This document shows, piece after piece, positions 17,659-26,105 of a stretch of 64,000 bases of DNA (the stretch's first letter is position 1; each line of letters begins with the position of its first letter). The translations under genes were made by a program, and so were the position numbers. The stretch is from an uncultured Bacteroides sp. GTDB lineage: Bacteria > Bacteroidota > Bacteroidia > Bacteroidales > Bacteroidaceae. The notes beneath the pieces were generated by a model that saw only the letters and a program-made list of their open reading frames with translations, had not been told where the DNA came from and ran no database searches. The stretch spans positions 22,592 to 86,591 of the forward strand of contig CAJKXC010000005.1 of NCBI GenBank assembly GCA_905203765.1. Reading direction: 5' to 3'.

Positions 17659-18135
17659 TCAGTGTATCATTGAAATAGCTCCTTGCATCATCCACAGCAG
17701 TGCCATATATCGTATCAGCTTTCCTGCGAACATCGACGTCACCGTCAGCGGCAGGTTGCTGCGCATAAAGCCCAGGGCGATGGAGATGACACTGCCGATG
17801 ATGGGCAGGAAGGCGAAGAAAGCCATCAGTGCGCCCTTTCCCTGAAGGAAGTGTTGCATCTTGTCTATCTTTTCCTTCTTTACATGGAAGTATTTCTCTA
17901 TCCAGTCTATCCGCCCCAGGTGCCCCATATAGTAGCACGTCATGCCCCCCAGCACATTGCCTACCGTGGCGGCAAGCACACAGCCCATGGGGTGCAGTCC
18001 CAACTGTACCAGTCCTACCAATACCAACTCCGAGCTGAACGGAATGACACTGCCTGCCAGCAGTGCGGAGACGAACATGCCCCAATATCCCCAGTCTATC
18101 AGGAGTTGTGTCAGTGTATCTATAAAAGTGTCCAT
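17659..18135 (-). CDS. YqaA/DedA-family (SNARE-associated Golgi protein-like) membrane protein
   Basis: The 158-residue integral membrane protein has the features of the short YqaA branch of the DedA/VTT superfamily: a first hydrophobic segment WGYWGMFVSALLAGSVIPFSSELVL with the conserved re-entrant PFSSE motif, then VLAATVGNVLGGMTCYYMG, and a second re-entrant/TM pair (LMAFFAFLPIIGSVISIALGFMRSNL). DedA relatives are linked to lipid-carrier recycling or membrane homeostasis; the exact role of this branch is unknown. It overlaps the upstream membrane protein gene by 16 bp. Confidence 0.82.
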   Translation of the reverse strand: MDTFIDTLTQLLIDWGYWGMFVSALLAGSVIPFSSELVLVGLVQLGLHPMGCVLAATVGNVLGGMTCYYMGHLGRIDWIEKYFHVKKEKIDKMQHFLQGKGALMAFFAFLPIIGSVISIALGFMRSNLPLTVTSMFAGKLIRYMALLWMMQGAISMIH

Positions 18136-19115
18136 ACGTTGAATCCGAATAGGGCAAATAGCCCGATGAGTGAAAGGATAAAGAATATATTGGAACTACG
18201 GCTGTTGGTGAGTACAAACAAATGCCCCGTCAGGATGCTGACGCCAATAAGCAGCAGTGACAGCAGATGGACACCCAATGCCGGTTGTAACGCAATGTAG
18301 GCAAAGATGCAGAAGTTGAGGAATATCAGGAAATGCAGATAACTCCGTGTGCGTATCTTGTCCTCATAACCCGCTACCAGGCAATGCGCCGCGCTGACGA
18401 TGAAGAGAAGGAACAGAAATCCCAGGGTTGCCAGTTCCCACAGCTGGAAATCGAACCGGATGGGGGCAAACGTTGCCAGTTCCCGGAAGGGCTGATAGAA
18501 CAGTTCCATCTGCCCGTAGAAAAAGGCATGTCCCAGCAAGAACCAATAGGGTACGCTCCAGCCCACCAGCGAGGCAAAGAAACTCTTGGGGTGGAGCGAC
18601 TGGAAACTGTAAGCGCCTATCCAGAAGATGGGCGCAAACAGCGTGAGTTGTGGGAAGAGGAGACTGCCCAGTCCGATGAATACAAAGGCATGGAAGAGGT
18701 TGCCCGTGGGACGTGCCTGCTGGTAACTCTTGAAGAGAAAGAACAGGGCTACCAGGAATGCCGCTGCCGCCATGTCTCCCGCATACAGCATGTGTATGCT
18801 GGGGCAGACTGCTATCAGCAGGAAGTAGACGGATGTCTGCACCGATGCCCGCATGCGGATGATGGCAAATGTATTGTTCAGCTCTATCAGGAAGTACCCG
18901 ATGACGCTGTACAGTACGAAACTGCAAATACGGCTCGCCCAGGTGGGGATACAGAAGTCGCAGAATGTTTCCCACAGGGGATAACTGCTTTTCTGTGTCT
19001 CCATTTCGGGCAACAGCGCACTTGTCAGTATCCAGCAGGCTACTGATATCAGGATAGCGGCAGGCAGCGTAAAGCGCCCTGTTGTAATCCGGTTCTGGAA
19101 TCTCTTGCTTCTCAT
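18120..19115 (-). CDS. Multi-pass membrane protein of unknown function
   Basis: This is a 331-residue protein with about nine to ten hydrophobic segments (for example TLPAAILISVACWILTSALL, SFVLYSVIGYFLIELNN, AAAAFLVALFFLFKSY, LGFLFLLFIVSAAHCLVAGY, FIFLNFCIFAY-like, IFFILSLIGLFALFGFNVW) and short charged loops. No catalytic motif is apparent. The start codon immediately abuts the purD stop (19115/19116), and its 3' end overlaps the YqaA-like gene by 16 bp, so purD, this gene and yqaA form one transcription unit. Similar unnamed membrane proteins follow purD in other Bacteroidetes as far as I recall, but no function can be given. Confidence 0.8.
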   Translation of the reverse strand: MRSKRFQNRITTGRFTLPAAILISVACWILTSALLPEMETQKSSYPLWETFCDFCIPTWASRICSFVLYSVIGYFLIELNNTFAIIRMRASVQTSVYFLLIAVCPSIHMLYAGDMAAAAFLVALFFLFKSYQQARPTGNLFHAFVFIGLGSLLFPQLTLFAPIFWIGAYSFQSLHPKSFFASLVGWSVPYWFLLGHAFFYGQMELFYQPFRELATFAPIRFDFQLWELATLGFLFLLFIVSAAHCLVAGYEDKIRTRSYLHFLIFLNFCIFAYIALQPALGVHLLSLLLIGVSILTGHLFVLTNSRSSNIFFILSLIGLFALFGFNVWTLL

Positions 19116-20390
19116 TTATAGGTCGAATCCGATGTCTCTTCTGAAGTATTTCTTTTCGAAGTCTATGATATCGGCTACTTTATAGCTCTTGGCAAGGGCT
19201 TCTTCCTTTGTCTCTCCGTAGGAGCAGACGGCGATGACGCGCCCGCCGTTGGTCACTACCTGTCCGTCCTTCAGGGCGGTGCCGGCGTGGAAAAGGATGC
19301 TGTCCGTTTGGGCGGCTTGCTCGAAGCCGGTCATCGGTTTGCCCTTTTCGTAAGCTTCCGGGTATCCGCCGCTCACCAGCATGACGCAGGCTGCGGTACG
19401 CGGGTCGAGTTCCATCGTGCGCTGGTCGAGGTTGCCCTGGGCTACGCCTTGCAGCAGGTCTACGAGGTCGCTCTTGATGCGCAGCATCACGCTCTCTGTT
19501 TCGGGGTCGCCCATGCGGACGTTGTATTCTATCACCATCGGCTCGTTCTTCACGTTTATCAGGCCGAGGAAGATGAAGCCCTGGTAGGTGATTTCTTCTT
19601 CGAGCAGTCCGTTGATGGTGGGCTCGATGATGCGTGTGCGTACTTTCTCCATAAACACTTCGTCGGCAAACGGTACGGGGGTGACACTGCCCATGCCGCC
19701 GGTATTGAGGCCTTTGTCGCCTTCGCCGATGCGCTTGTAGTCTTTGGCTACGGGGAGAACCTTGTAGTGGCGTCCGTCTGTCAGTACGAATACGGAGCAC
19801 TCTATGCCACTGAGGAATTCTTCAATGACCACCGTGGCGCTGGCATCGCCGAACATACCGCCCAGCATCTCTTTCAGTTCCTTTTGGGCTTCTTCCAGGG
19901 TAGGGAGAATCAGTACGCCTTTGCCGGCACAGAGGCCGTCGGCTTTCAGTACGTAGGGGGCTTCGAGGGTTTCGAGGAAAGCCAGTCCTTCGTCGAGGGT
20001 CTGCGCTGTGACGCTTTTGTAGCGTGCGGTAGGGATGCCGTGGCGTTGCATGAATTCTTTGGCGAACTCCTTGCTGCCTTCCAGCGTAGCGCCTTTGGCA
20101 GAGGGGCCTATGATGGCGATGTGGCGGGTGGCAATGTCTTTCTTGAAGTAGTCGAAGATGCCTTCTACCAGCGGATCTTCGGGACCTACTACAATCATGT
20201 CTATCTTTTGTTCAAGGGCAAAGGCCTTGATAGCGGGGAAGTCAGTGGCTTTGATGTTTACGTTCTCGCCTGCCGCACCTGTTCCGGCATTGCCGGGAGC
20301 GATGTACAGCTTCTCTACTTTCGGGCTTTGGGCTATCTTCCATGCCAAAGCGTGTTCGCGGCCTCCTGAGCCTAATAGTAATACTTTCAT
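19116..20390 (-). CDS. purD: Phosphoribosylamine-glycine ligase
   Basis: PurD (424 residues) joins glycine to 5-phosphoribosylamine with ATP in the second step of purine synthesis. The sequence starts MKVLLLGSGGREHALAWKIAQS, the classic PurD N-terminus, then shows AKGATLEGSKEFAKEFM, the ATP-grasp segments YVLKADGLCAGKGVLI and VIEEFLSGIECSVFVLTDG, and NTGGMGSVTPVPF, NVRMGDPETESVMLRI near the C-terminal side. Length matches the family. It heads a minus-strand unit with two membrane protein genes. Confidence 0.97.
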   Translation of the reverse strand: MKVLLLGSGGREHALAWKIAQSPKVEKLYIAPGNAGTGAAGENVNIKATDFPAIKAFALEQKIDMIVVGPEDPLVEGIFDYFKKDIATRHIAIIGPSAKGATLEGSKEFAKEFMQRHGIPTARYKSVTAQTLDEGLAFLETLEAPYVLKADGLCAGKGVLILPTLEEAQKELKEMLGGMFGDASATVVIEEFLSGIECSVFVLTDGRHYKVLPVAKDYKRIGEGDKGLNTGGMGSVTPVPFADEVFMEKVRTRIIEPTINGLLEEEITYQGFIFLGLINVKNEPMVIEYNVRMGDPETESVMLRIKSDLVDLLQGVAQGNLDQRTMELDPRTAACVMLVSGGYPEAYEKGKPMTGFEQAAQTDSILFHAGTALKDGQVVTNGGRVIAVCSYGETKEEALAKSYKVADIIDFEKKYFRRDIGFDL

Positions 20391-20453
20391 GACTTGTTAT
20401 TTCTATGTTATTTATTCTTTATATTCTTTTGTATCAGTAGGTAAAGGGAGTTG

Positions 20454-22727
20454 TTATTTCCCTAAATAATCCTCAAAATACCTCGTTATCTTCTCGTGCA
20501 GATGCACGCGGTCACGTCCCATGACGTTGTGCTTGTGTCCGGGATAGATGAACAAATCGGGATAGGTGCGGGCATCCACACACGCTTTCATAAAGGAAAG
20601 TGTATGCTGGGGCACGCAGGTATCGTCGTGGTCATCGTGGATGATGAGCAGATGTCCTTTCAGGTTGCCGGCAAGGTTCTTCAGGTTGGTGGCTTTGTAG
20701 CCTTCGGGGTTGGTTTGCGGGGTATCCATGTATCGTTCGCCGTACATGATTTCGTAGTATGCCCAGTCGATGACAGGGCCTCCGGCAACGCCTACCTTGA
20801 AGATTTCGGGATAACGCAGCATCAGCGCCGTCGTCATGTGTCCGCCAAAGCTCCAGCCGTGTATGCCGATGCGGTTGGCATCTACATAAGGCAGGCTTGT
20901 GAGGAACTCTACTCCTTTCACCTGGTCTTTGCCTTCTTCGATGCCGAGGTGGCGGAAGGTGGCGTTCTCGAATTCCAGTCCGCGGTTGCTGCTGCCACGG
21001 TTGTCGAGGGTGAACATGATGTAACCCTTGTTTGCCATGTAGATGTCCCAAGAACGGGCTTTATTGAGCCAACTATTGTCTACCAGCTGGGTGTGCGGAC
21101 CGCCGTATACGTAGACGATGGCGGGGTATTGCTTGTTCGGGTCAAAGTCGGCGGGCTTCATGATGCGGTAGTACAGGTCGGTCTTTCCGTCGGCTGCCTT
21201 GATGGTTCCTGTCTCGATGCTTGGCATGATGAAACCTTTGTAGGGGTTGGCGGCGGTCAGCAGGGTGTATTGCTGTTGCTTCTTCGGGTTGGTGGACATC
21301 AGTTTGATGATGCGCGGGCAATCGGGCGAAGAAGCCTTGTCAATGAGGCTGGTGCCCATAAAACCGGAAATCTCGGCAGAATGTACGCCCTGCGCATCTC
21401 CTATCAGGTTCCGTGCGCCGTTCTTCAGGCTGACGGCGTAGATGTTGCTTTGAAGCGGGGAGAGTTCTGTGCTTTGGATGAGGATGCTTCGGGTTTGTTG
21501 ATTGAAGCCCAGTACTTTCTGCACCATCCATTCGCCTTGTGTGAGTTGCTTCAACAGTTCTCCCTCTACATTATATAGGTACAGGTGGTTGAAGCCGTCG
21601 CGCTGGCTCTGATAGATAAACTTGCTGCTGTCCCAGGGCAGGAAGAGGATGGGAGACTGCGGCTCCACGTATTTGGTGTGTGTTTCTTCTAAGAGGACTT
21701 TCGTCAGTTCGCCGGTTTCGGCGTTGTACTGGCAGAGTTTGGCGTGGTTTTGGTCACGGTTCAGTTCTATCAGGTAGAGGCTCTTCTCGTCCGGTGCCCA
21801 GCAGATGTTGGTGAAGTAACGGTCGGTGGGGTCGCCGGCATTCAGGTAGATAGTTTCTTGTGTTTCCGGGTTGTAGATGCCTACCTTTACTTGATGGCTG
21901 AGCATGCCTGCCATCGGGTAACGGACTTTCTCGACTAAAGCGATTCGTGGGGTGATGTCTACCAAAGGGTAGGGTGTCACCATACTTTCGTTCATGCGAT
22001 AGAAGGCGAGTTTGTTTCCGCTGGGGCTCCAGTAGGTGCCTTTGGAGATGCCGAACTCGTTGCGGTGTACGCTTTGTCCGCAGACGATGCCTTCGGGTTC
22101 GTTGGTTACTTGCCGGGTTTGTCCGTCGGCGGTCATCACGTAGAGGTTATTCTTGAGTGTGTAGGCGAGGTTGCGGCTTACTTCGTTCCAGTCTTCGTTT
22201 TCTGCCTGGGCGGGACAAGGCTGGCTCCACACCAGTTCTTTCTTTTTCCAGTTGATGAGGGCGCGATGCTTGTCGGTTTGCAGCAACAGAAGCGGATCTA
22301 CCTGTATCTGTATTCCCAGGTTGACGCTTCGGGTTGCGTTGACGGCCTTTGCCGATTGGAAATCATGGAGTTTTCCCAGTTCTTTCTCTGCCAGCAGGTT
22401 GTTGGCTTCTTCCAGGGTGAGAGCGGTGAAGTTCTTCCCTGCTTTTATTCCCGGTCCGTTCACTGCCCAAGTACCTTCTATGCGGTCGGTGCCCAATTCC
22501 AGGCAAGCAGCATCGCCATACCACTGGTATTCCTTGTTCTCAACCGTGAGATAGGTTTCACCACCGGGATATAAGTCTTCCAGCGTCAGCATCTTTAATT
22601 CTTGCTTGGCATCATTCGACTCTTGTTTGCTGGTATTCGTTTCTTGTGCCATAACGTTTGTTGTAAACAGAGCAGGCATTGCCATCAGCAATGCCAGGGT
22701 ACCCTTATTTATCTTCTTCACATTCAT
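20454..22727 (-). CDS. S9B family prolyl peptidase (prolyl tripeptidyl peptidase PtpA/DPP IV-like)
   Basis: The 757-residue exported serine peptidase (signal MNVKKINKGTLALLMAMPALFTTNVMAQ) has an N-terminal beta-propeller and a C-terminal alpha/beta hydrolase domain. The nucleophile is S626 in IHGWSFGGHMTT; Asp is expected in HDDHDDTCVP and His in PGHKHNVMGRDRVHLHE. The propeller stretch SVHRNEFGISKGTYWSPSG replaces the double-Glu motif of DPP IV and closely matches what I recall of Porphyromonas gingivalis prolyl tripeptidyl peptidase, as do the VGIYNPETQETIYL and HTKYVEPQSPILFLP segments. It should release N-terminal tripeptides ending in proline from periplasmic peptides. Its first 23 bases overlap the end of the ORF6N gene, an unexpected coupling. 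Confidence 0.92.
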   Translation of the reverse strand: MNVKKINKGTLALLMAMPALFTTNVMAQETNTSKQESNDAKQELKMLTLEDLYPGGETYLTVENKEYQWYGDAACLELGTDRIEGTWAVNGPGIKAGKNFTALTLEEANNLLAEKELGKLHDFQSAKAVNATRSVNLGIQIQVDPLLLLQTDKHRALINWKKKELVWSQPCPAQAENEDWNEVSRNLAYTLKNNLYVMTADGQTRQVTNEPEGIVCGQSVHRNEFGISKGTYWSPSGNKLAFYRMNESMVTPYPLVDITPRIALVEKVRYPMAGMLSHQVKVGIYNPETQETIYLNAGDPTDRYFTNICWAPDEKSLYLIELNRDQNHAKLCQYNAETGELTKVLLEETHTKYVEPQSPILFLPWDSSKFIYQSQRDGFNHLYLYNVEGELLKQLTQGEWMVQKVLGFNQQTRSILIQSTELSPLQSNIYAVSLKNGARNLIGDAQGVHSAEISGFMGTSLIDKASSPDCPRIIKLMSTNPKKQQQYTLLTAANPYKGFIMPSIETGTIKAADGKTDLYYRIMKPADFDPNKQYPAIVYVYGGPHTQLVDNSWLNKARSWDIYMANKGYIMFTLDNRGSSNRGLEFENATFRHLGIEEGKDQVKGVEFLTSLPYVDANRIGIHGWSFGGHMTTALMLRYPEIFKVGVAGGPVIDWAYYEIMYGERYMDTPQTNPEGYKATNLKNLAGNLKGHLLIIHDDHDDTCVPQHTLSFMKACVDARTYPDLFIYPGHKHNVMGRDRVHLHEKITRYFEDYLGK

Positions 22728-23304
22728 TATCTTTGTTGTTATTTTCTTTTCTGAATCCTTTCACTTCTATTCTGCCGCATGGGGAGCTCTTTACTTGAAC
22801 AGCTGCACTCAGTTTGGCAAAGGCGGAGAAGAGTTCATCGAACTGTTTCTCGTAGCTATCTCTATCCGAAGATACATCTTCTTCCAAATATTCTATTCTC
22901 TTTCTCAACTCTTCTAACTCCTGCTTCGGGGCATGAGAGAGGAGATATTGGCGCATGTGGACGAAAGCACGCATGATGTTGATGTTGACTTCAATGGCTT
23001 TCGGGCTTCGCAGGATACCGGAAAGCATGGCGACACCTTGCTCGGTGAAGGCGAAAGGGGCATAACGAGTACCACCCCAACTTGAGGTTCCATTTTGGAA
23101 CCTCAAACTGTTTATCAGTAAGTTAGCCTCTTGGTTTGATAGTTGAAACATAAAATCTTCAGGGAAACGTTCTATGTTTCTTTTTACAGCCTTATTAAGA
23201 TTCTTTGTTTCTATCTCATACATCTCCGCCAAATCAAAGTCCAGCATCACCTTCTGTCCCCTAATTTCATATATCTTGTTTTCAATAATGATTAGCTCAT
23301 CCAT
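22705..23304 (-). CDS. ORF6N-domain protein (phage antirepressor-like DNA-binding protein)
   Basis: The protein is 199 residues. The N-terminal ORF6N domain is clear: ENKIYEIRGQKVMLDFDLAEMYEIETKNLNKAV, NIERFPEDFMFQLSNQEA, then WGGTRYAPFAFTEQGVAMLSGILRSPKAIEVNINIMRAFV. A coiled-coil (QELEELRKRIEYLEEDVSSDRDS) and a basic Lys/Asn tail follow. ORF6N domains occur in phage antirepressors and in many chromosomal Bacteroides genes whose role is not established. The segment just before WGG (LRFQNGTSS) departs from the common LRSQxxTSS consensus, and versions closer to that consensus lie in the upstream repeats. The 3' end overlaps the peptidase gene by 23 bp. No other phage gene is nearby. Confidence 0.88.
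   Translation of the reverse strand: MDELIIIENKIYEIRGQKVMLDFDLAEMYEIETKNLNKAVKRNIERFPEDFMFQLSNQEANLLINSLRFQNGTSSWGGTRYAPFAFTEQGVAMLSGILRSPKAIEVNINIMRAFVHMRQYLLSHAPKQELEELRKRIEYLEEDVSSDRDSYEKQFDELFSAFAKLSAAVQVKSSPCGRIEVKGFRKENNNKDNECEEDK
23078..23128 (-). repeat. In-gene copy of the ORF6N repeat (copy 0)
   Basis: This coding stretch (residues ANLLINSLRFQNGTSSW) has the same organisation as the units upstream of the gene: a GCTAACTTACTG block followed by a palindrome TTGAGGTTCC-AAAAT-GGAACCTCAA. It is the apparent parent or recipient of the repeats at 23318-23492. Confidence 0.8.
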
Positions 23305-23317
23305 TATTTATCGTATT

Positions 23318-23492
23318 TGAGGTGACAATTTGGCACCTCATCTTGTTTTTCAGTAAGTTAGCCCTTAACTTGAGGTTGCAATTTGTGACCTCAAGTTGAT
23401 TCTCAACTACTTGGCTTTAAGGTCACATTTTGTGACCTTATACTGTTTCTCAGTTATTTAGCAAGTAACTCGTCACAACTTGTGACCAGTTT
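23318..23492 (-). repeat. Degenerate tandem copies of part of the ORF6N gene (copies 1-4)
   Basis: Four units occur at about 23318-23363, 23364-23415, 23416-23462 and 23463-23492, with spacing 47-53 bp, filling the gap between the ORF6N start and the RlmL stop. All are in the same sense as the ORF6N gene. Each holds a palindrome of the form AGGTnnCAAATTGnnACCT and, in units 1-3, a block like GCTAACTTACTGAAAAACA. Read in the frame of copy 0 they give ANLLKNKMRCQIVTS, LRINLRSQIATSS, LRNSIRSQNVT and WSQVVTS, that is, versions of the ORF6N core. They contain stop codons and are not expressed as they stand. Confidence 0.82.
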
Positions 23493-25029
23493 ACTCCTCT
23501 CCTTTCTCCTTGGATTCTCTTCTCTTTCTCTCCGGATAAGACTCCCCTCTCGGTTTGCGGTCTTCTCTATTCCGGAAGTTTCTGTCTCCACCGCGGAAGC
23601 TTCTTTCGCCGTCTGCCGGTTTGCGATATTCGCGGGGCTTGAAGTCGCGTCTTTCCCCGTCTTTGAAGTCGCGTCCTTCTCTTGGTCTGAATTCCCGTTT
23701 CTCTCCGGAATTGAATTCTCTTGGTCTGCGCTCTCCGTTGAATTCGCGTGGGCGGCGTTCTCCGCTATATTCACGTCTTTCTCCGCTGAACTCTCTTCTT
23801 TCCCGGGTTTTTACTTCCCTTCTTTCTCCCGAAGCAAGTTTCAGCTCTTTGGGTTCTTTGCTCAATTCGTCTCCACTTTCACGGAACTCCTTGTACTTAC
23901 CGTCGAATATCTCATACTGGCGGAACTCGCACTCCAACGCGCCGTTGAACAACGGTATCTTGGTGGTAGGCTTCAGCCCGATCTGGTCGAAACACTCTTC
24001 GCGATAAGACAGAATCCAGGCAGTATTGCCGGTAAACGCATGCTTCAGGCGTTCGCCAATCATGGAGTACAAGCCCAGCAAGTCATTGGTAGAAATACGC
24101 TCTCCGTAAGGCGGGTTGGTGATGATGATGGATTTCTCCGCCGGTTGCTCGAACTGCTGGAAAGGTTGCAGTTTCAGCGTTACGTCCTTGCTGACACCGG
24201 CAGCCTTTATGTTGCGCGTAGCAATTTCATTGGCTTGCGGACTATTATCGTAGCCATATATCTTATGCGTGAATTCACGCTCCTGGCTGTCGTCATTATA
24301 GATGGTATCGAACAAATCTTGGTCGAAGTCCACCCACTTCTCGAAGGCAAATTCCTTGCGGAACACACCCGGAGCAATGTTGCGGGCAATCAGAGCCGCC
24401 TCGATGGCGATGGTTCCCGAACCGCACATCGGGTCTATCAGGTCGCACTCGCCGTTCCAGCCGGTCATCAGAATCATACCGGCAGCCAGTACCTCATTCA
24501 GCGGAGCCTCTACCGCTTCCTGGCGATAGCCGCGGCGGTGCAGGGACTCACCGCTGGAGTCGAGTGAAAGCGTACATTTGGTTTCGGCAATATGGATGTT
24601 CAGCAGTACGTCCGGCTTGTTGATGCGCACGCTGGGACGCTTGCCCGACTGCTCGCGGAAATAATCCACGATGGCATCTTTCACTTTGTATGAGACGAAC
24701 TTGGAGTGGCGGAACTCTTCGCTGAATACTACCGCATCTACGGCAAAAGTCTTGTCCGTGTCCAGGAAGTCTTCCCAGTGGATTGCCTTGATTTGTTCGT
24801 AGACTTCATCGGCGTCTTTGGCATTGAAGTGTTTGATGGGTTTCAGGATGCGGATGGCCGTACGCAGGCAGAAGTTTGCTTTGTACATCATTGCCTTGTC
24901 TCCACTGAAGGACACCATGCGGCGACCTATTTCAATGTCGTTGGCTCCCAGTGCTGTAAGTTCTTGTGCCAGTACTTCTTCCAGTCCTTGGAAGGTTTTG
25001 GCAATCATTTCGAAAGATTGTTCGCTCAT
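23491..25029 (-). CDS. rlmL: THUMP-domain class I SAM-dependent RNA methyltransferase (RlmL-like) with Arg/Glu-rich tail
   Basis: The protein has 512 residues. About the first 390 are the standard single-domain RlmL/YcbY N-half: an N-terminal ferredoxin-like/THUMP region, DPMCGSGTIAIEAALIARNIAPG as the SAM motif, and ITNPPYGERIS as the NPPY catalytic motif for guanine N2 methylation, probably of 23S rRNA G2445. The last ~110 residues are a disordered tail of repeated GERR/RREF units (for example twice GERRPREFN), ending RKRRESKEKGEE. Such tails resemble the Arg-rich RNA-binding extensions of some Bacteroidetes RNA enzymes. The stop codon touches the last ORF6N repeat unit. Confidence 0.9.
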   Translation of the reverse strand: MSEQSFEMIAKTFQGLEEVLAQELTALGANDIEIGRRMVSFSGDKAMMYKANFCLRTAIRILKPIKHFNAKDADEVYEQIKAIHWEDFLDTDKTFAVDAVVFSEEFRHSKFVSYKVKDAIVDYFREQSGKRPSVRINKPDVLLNIHIAETKCTLSLDSSGESLHRRGYRQEAVEAPLNEVLAAGMILMTGWNGECDLIDPMCGSGTIAIEAALIARNIAPGVFRKEFAFEKWVDFDQDLFDTIYNDDSQEREFTHKIYGYDNSPQANEIATRNIKAAGVSKDVTLKLQPFQQFEQPAEKSIIITNPPYGERISTNDLLGLYSMIGERLKHAFTGNTAWILSYREECFDQIGLKPTTKIPLFNGALECEFRQYEIFDGKYKEFRESGDELSKEPKELKLASGERREVKTRERREFSGERREYSGERRPREFNGERRPREFNSGEKREFRPREGRDFKDGERRDFKPREYRKPADGERSFRGGDRNFRNREDRKPRGESYPERKRRESKEKGEE

Positions 25030-25079
25030 CTATTTATTTGCTATTTTGACTATTTACTATATTATATGTTTTGAAGTCT

Positions 25080-25979
25080 CTACTTTTTGGCTTTCGTCTG
25101 TACGATTCGTGCTCCTGCCGGTACGTCTTCCGTCACCCAGATATTACCGCCTACGGTGGCATCGCGTCCGATGGTGATGCGTCCCAGTATGGTGGCGTTG
25201 GAGTAGACGATGACGTTGTCTTCCAGTATGGGATGGCGTGGAATGCCCTTGATGGGCTTGCCGTCTCCGTCGAGCGGGAAACTCTTGGCGCCGAGGGTGA
25301 CACCCTGATACAGTTTCACGTTGTTTCCGATGATGCACGTTTCGCCGATTACCACACCCGTTCCGTGGTCGATGGTGAAGTGGCTGCCGATTTCGGCTCC
25401 CGGATGAATATCAATCCCCGTTTCGCTATGCGCCATTTCGGTGATGATGCGTGGGATGAGGGGTACACCCAGCTTCAACAGCTCGTGCGCAATGCGGTAG
25501 TTGCTGATGGCGCGGATGGCGGGATAGCAACTGATGACTTCGCCGAACGAGTGGGCGGCAGGGTCGCCGTTGTAGGCAGCTTCCACATCGGTGGCAAGCA
25601 TACGTCTCATCTCCGGCAGGTGGCTGACGAACTTGGCGGCGAGCAGAGTAGCCTCTTCCCGTTGCAACTCGGTGCAGCAACTGCATTCACCGTCTCCGGC
25701 AAAACAGAGACCGGCAAGGATTTGTTCGGTCAGCAAGTCGAACAAACGCTCTACGTTGACGCCGATATGATAAGTTACTGTACGGCTGTTGACCGTAGAA
25801 TTTCCGAAGTATCCGGGGAAGATGATGGCACGTGCCAGTTCGATGATGTCGCACAGGACTTTTGCCGAAGGCAGCGGATTGCCGTCCGTATGCTGGTGAA
25901 ACAGTCCCTTGTAAGATTCGCTTTCCGATAGCTCATCGACTGCTTGTGTCAGAATGTGGGTAAAGTTGAGTGGACTCAT
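25080..25979 (-). CDS. cysE: Serine O-acetyltransferase
   Basis: The start at 25979 (MSPLNFTHILTQAVDEL) is preferred; the upstream in-frame start at 26012 would lie inside the predicted -7 element. The 299-residue protein has the N-terminal helical domain and a C-terminal left-handed beta-helix with GAEIGSHFTIDHGTGVVIGE (catalytic Asp/His pair), the KLYQGVTLGAKSF motif, GIPRHPILEDNVIVYSNATILG and IGRDATVGGNIWV. It makes O-acetylserine from serine and acetyl-CoA for cysteine synthesis. It is divergent from cysK, the next enzyme of the pathway, and shares a 175 bp control region with it. Confidence 0.94.
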   Translation of the reverse strand: MSPLNFTHILTQAVDELSESESYKGLFHQHTDGNPLPSAKVLCDIIELARAIIFPGYFGNSTVNSRTVTYHIGVNVERLFDLLTEQILAGLCFAGDGECSCCTELQREEATLLAAKFVSHLPEMRRMLATDVEAAYNGDPAAHSFGEVISCYPAIRAISNYRIAHELLKLGVPLIPRIITEMAHSETGIDIHPGAEIGSHFTIDHGTGVVIGETCIIGNNVKLYQGVTLGAKSFPLDGDGKPIKGIPRHPILEDNVIVYSNATILGRITIGRDATVGGNIWVTEDVPAGARIVQTKAKK

Positions 25980-26009
25980 TCTTGATATCCTTAAGTTTAA
26001 AAGTGGCAA

Positions 26010-26017
26010 CAAAGGTA
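26010..26017 (-). promoter_or_regulatory. Candidate -7 element for cysE
   Basis: The complement of 26010-26017 reads TACCTTTG, a perfect TAnnTTTG element, 31 bp upstream of the chosen cysE start. It supports the shorter start. Confidence 0.55.
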
Positions 26018-26066
26018 CGAATTACTCGCTAAATATCCTACATATCCCTCATTTATAGTATGGATT

Positions 26067-26082
26067 TACCACATTTGTGGTA
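26067..26082. promoter_or_regulatory. Palindromic operator candidate between cysE and cysK
   Basis: TACCACA (26067-26073) and TGTGGTA (26076-26082) form a perfect 7+7 inverted repeat with a 2-base centre, midway between the divergent cysE and cysK genes. Position and symmetry suit a dimeric regulator of cysteine synthesis acting on both promoters. The regulator is not identified; an Rrf2/CymR-type or Crp-type protein would fit. Confidence 0.5.
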
Positions 26083-26105
26083 TTTCCTATGAACCAATTC
26101 CCCAC

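Noticed and set aside
22705..23304. ORF6N gene as the edge of a prophage
   Set aside because: No integrase, structural or lysis genes, attachment site or compositional break was seen on either side; neighbours are housekeeping genes.
23482..24567. 361-codon frame antisense to the RlmL-like gene
   Set aside because: Its Phe/Ser-rich start is the reverse of the Arg/Glu repeat tail; no independent evidence of coding.
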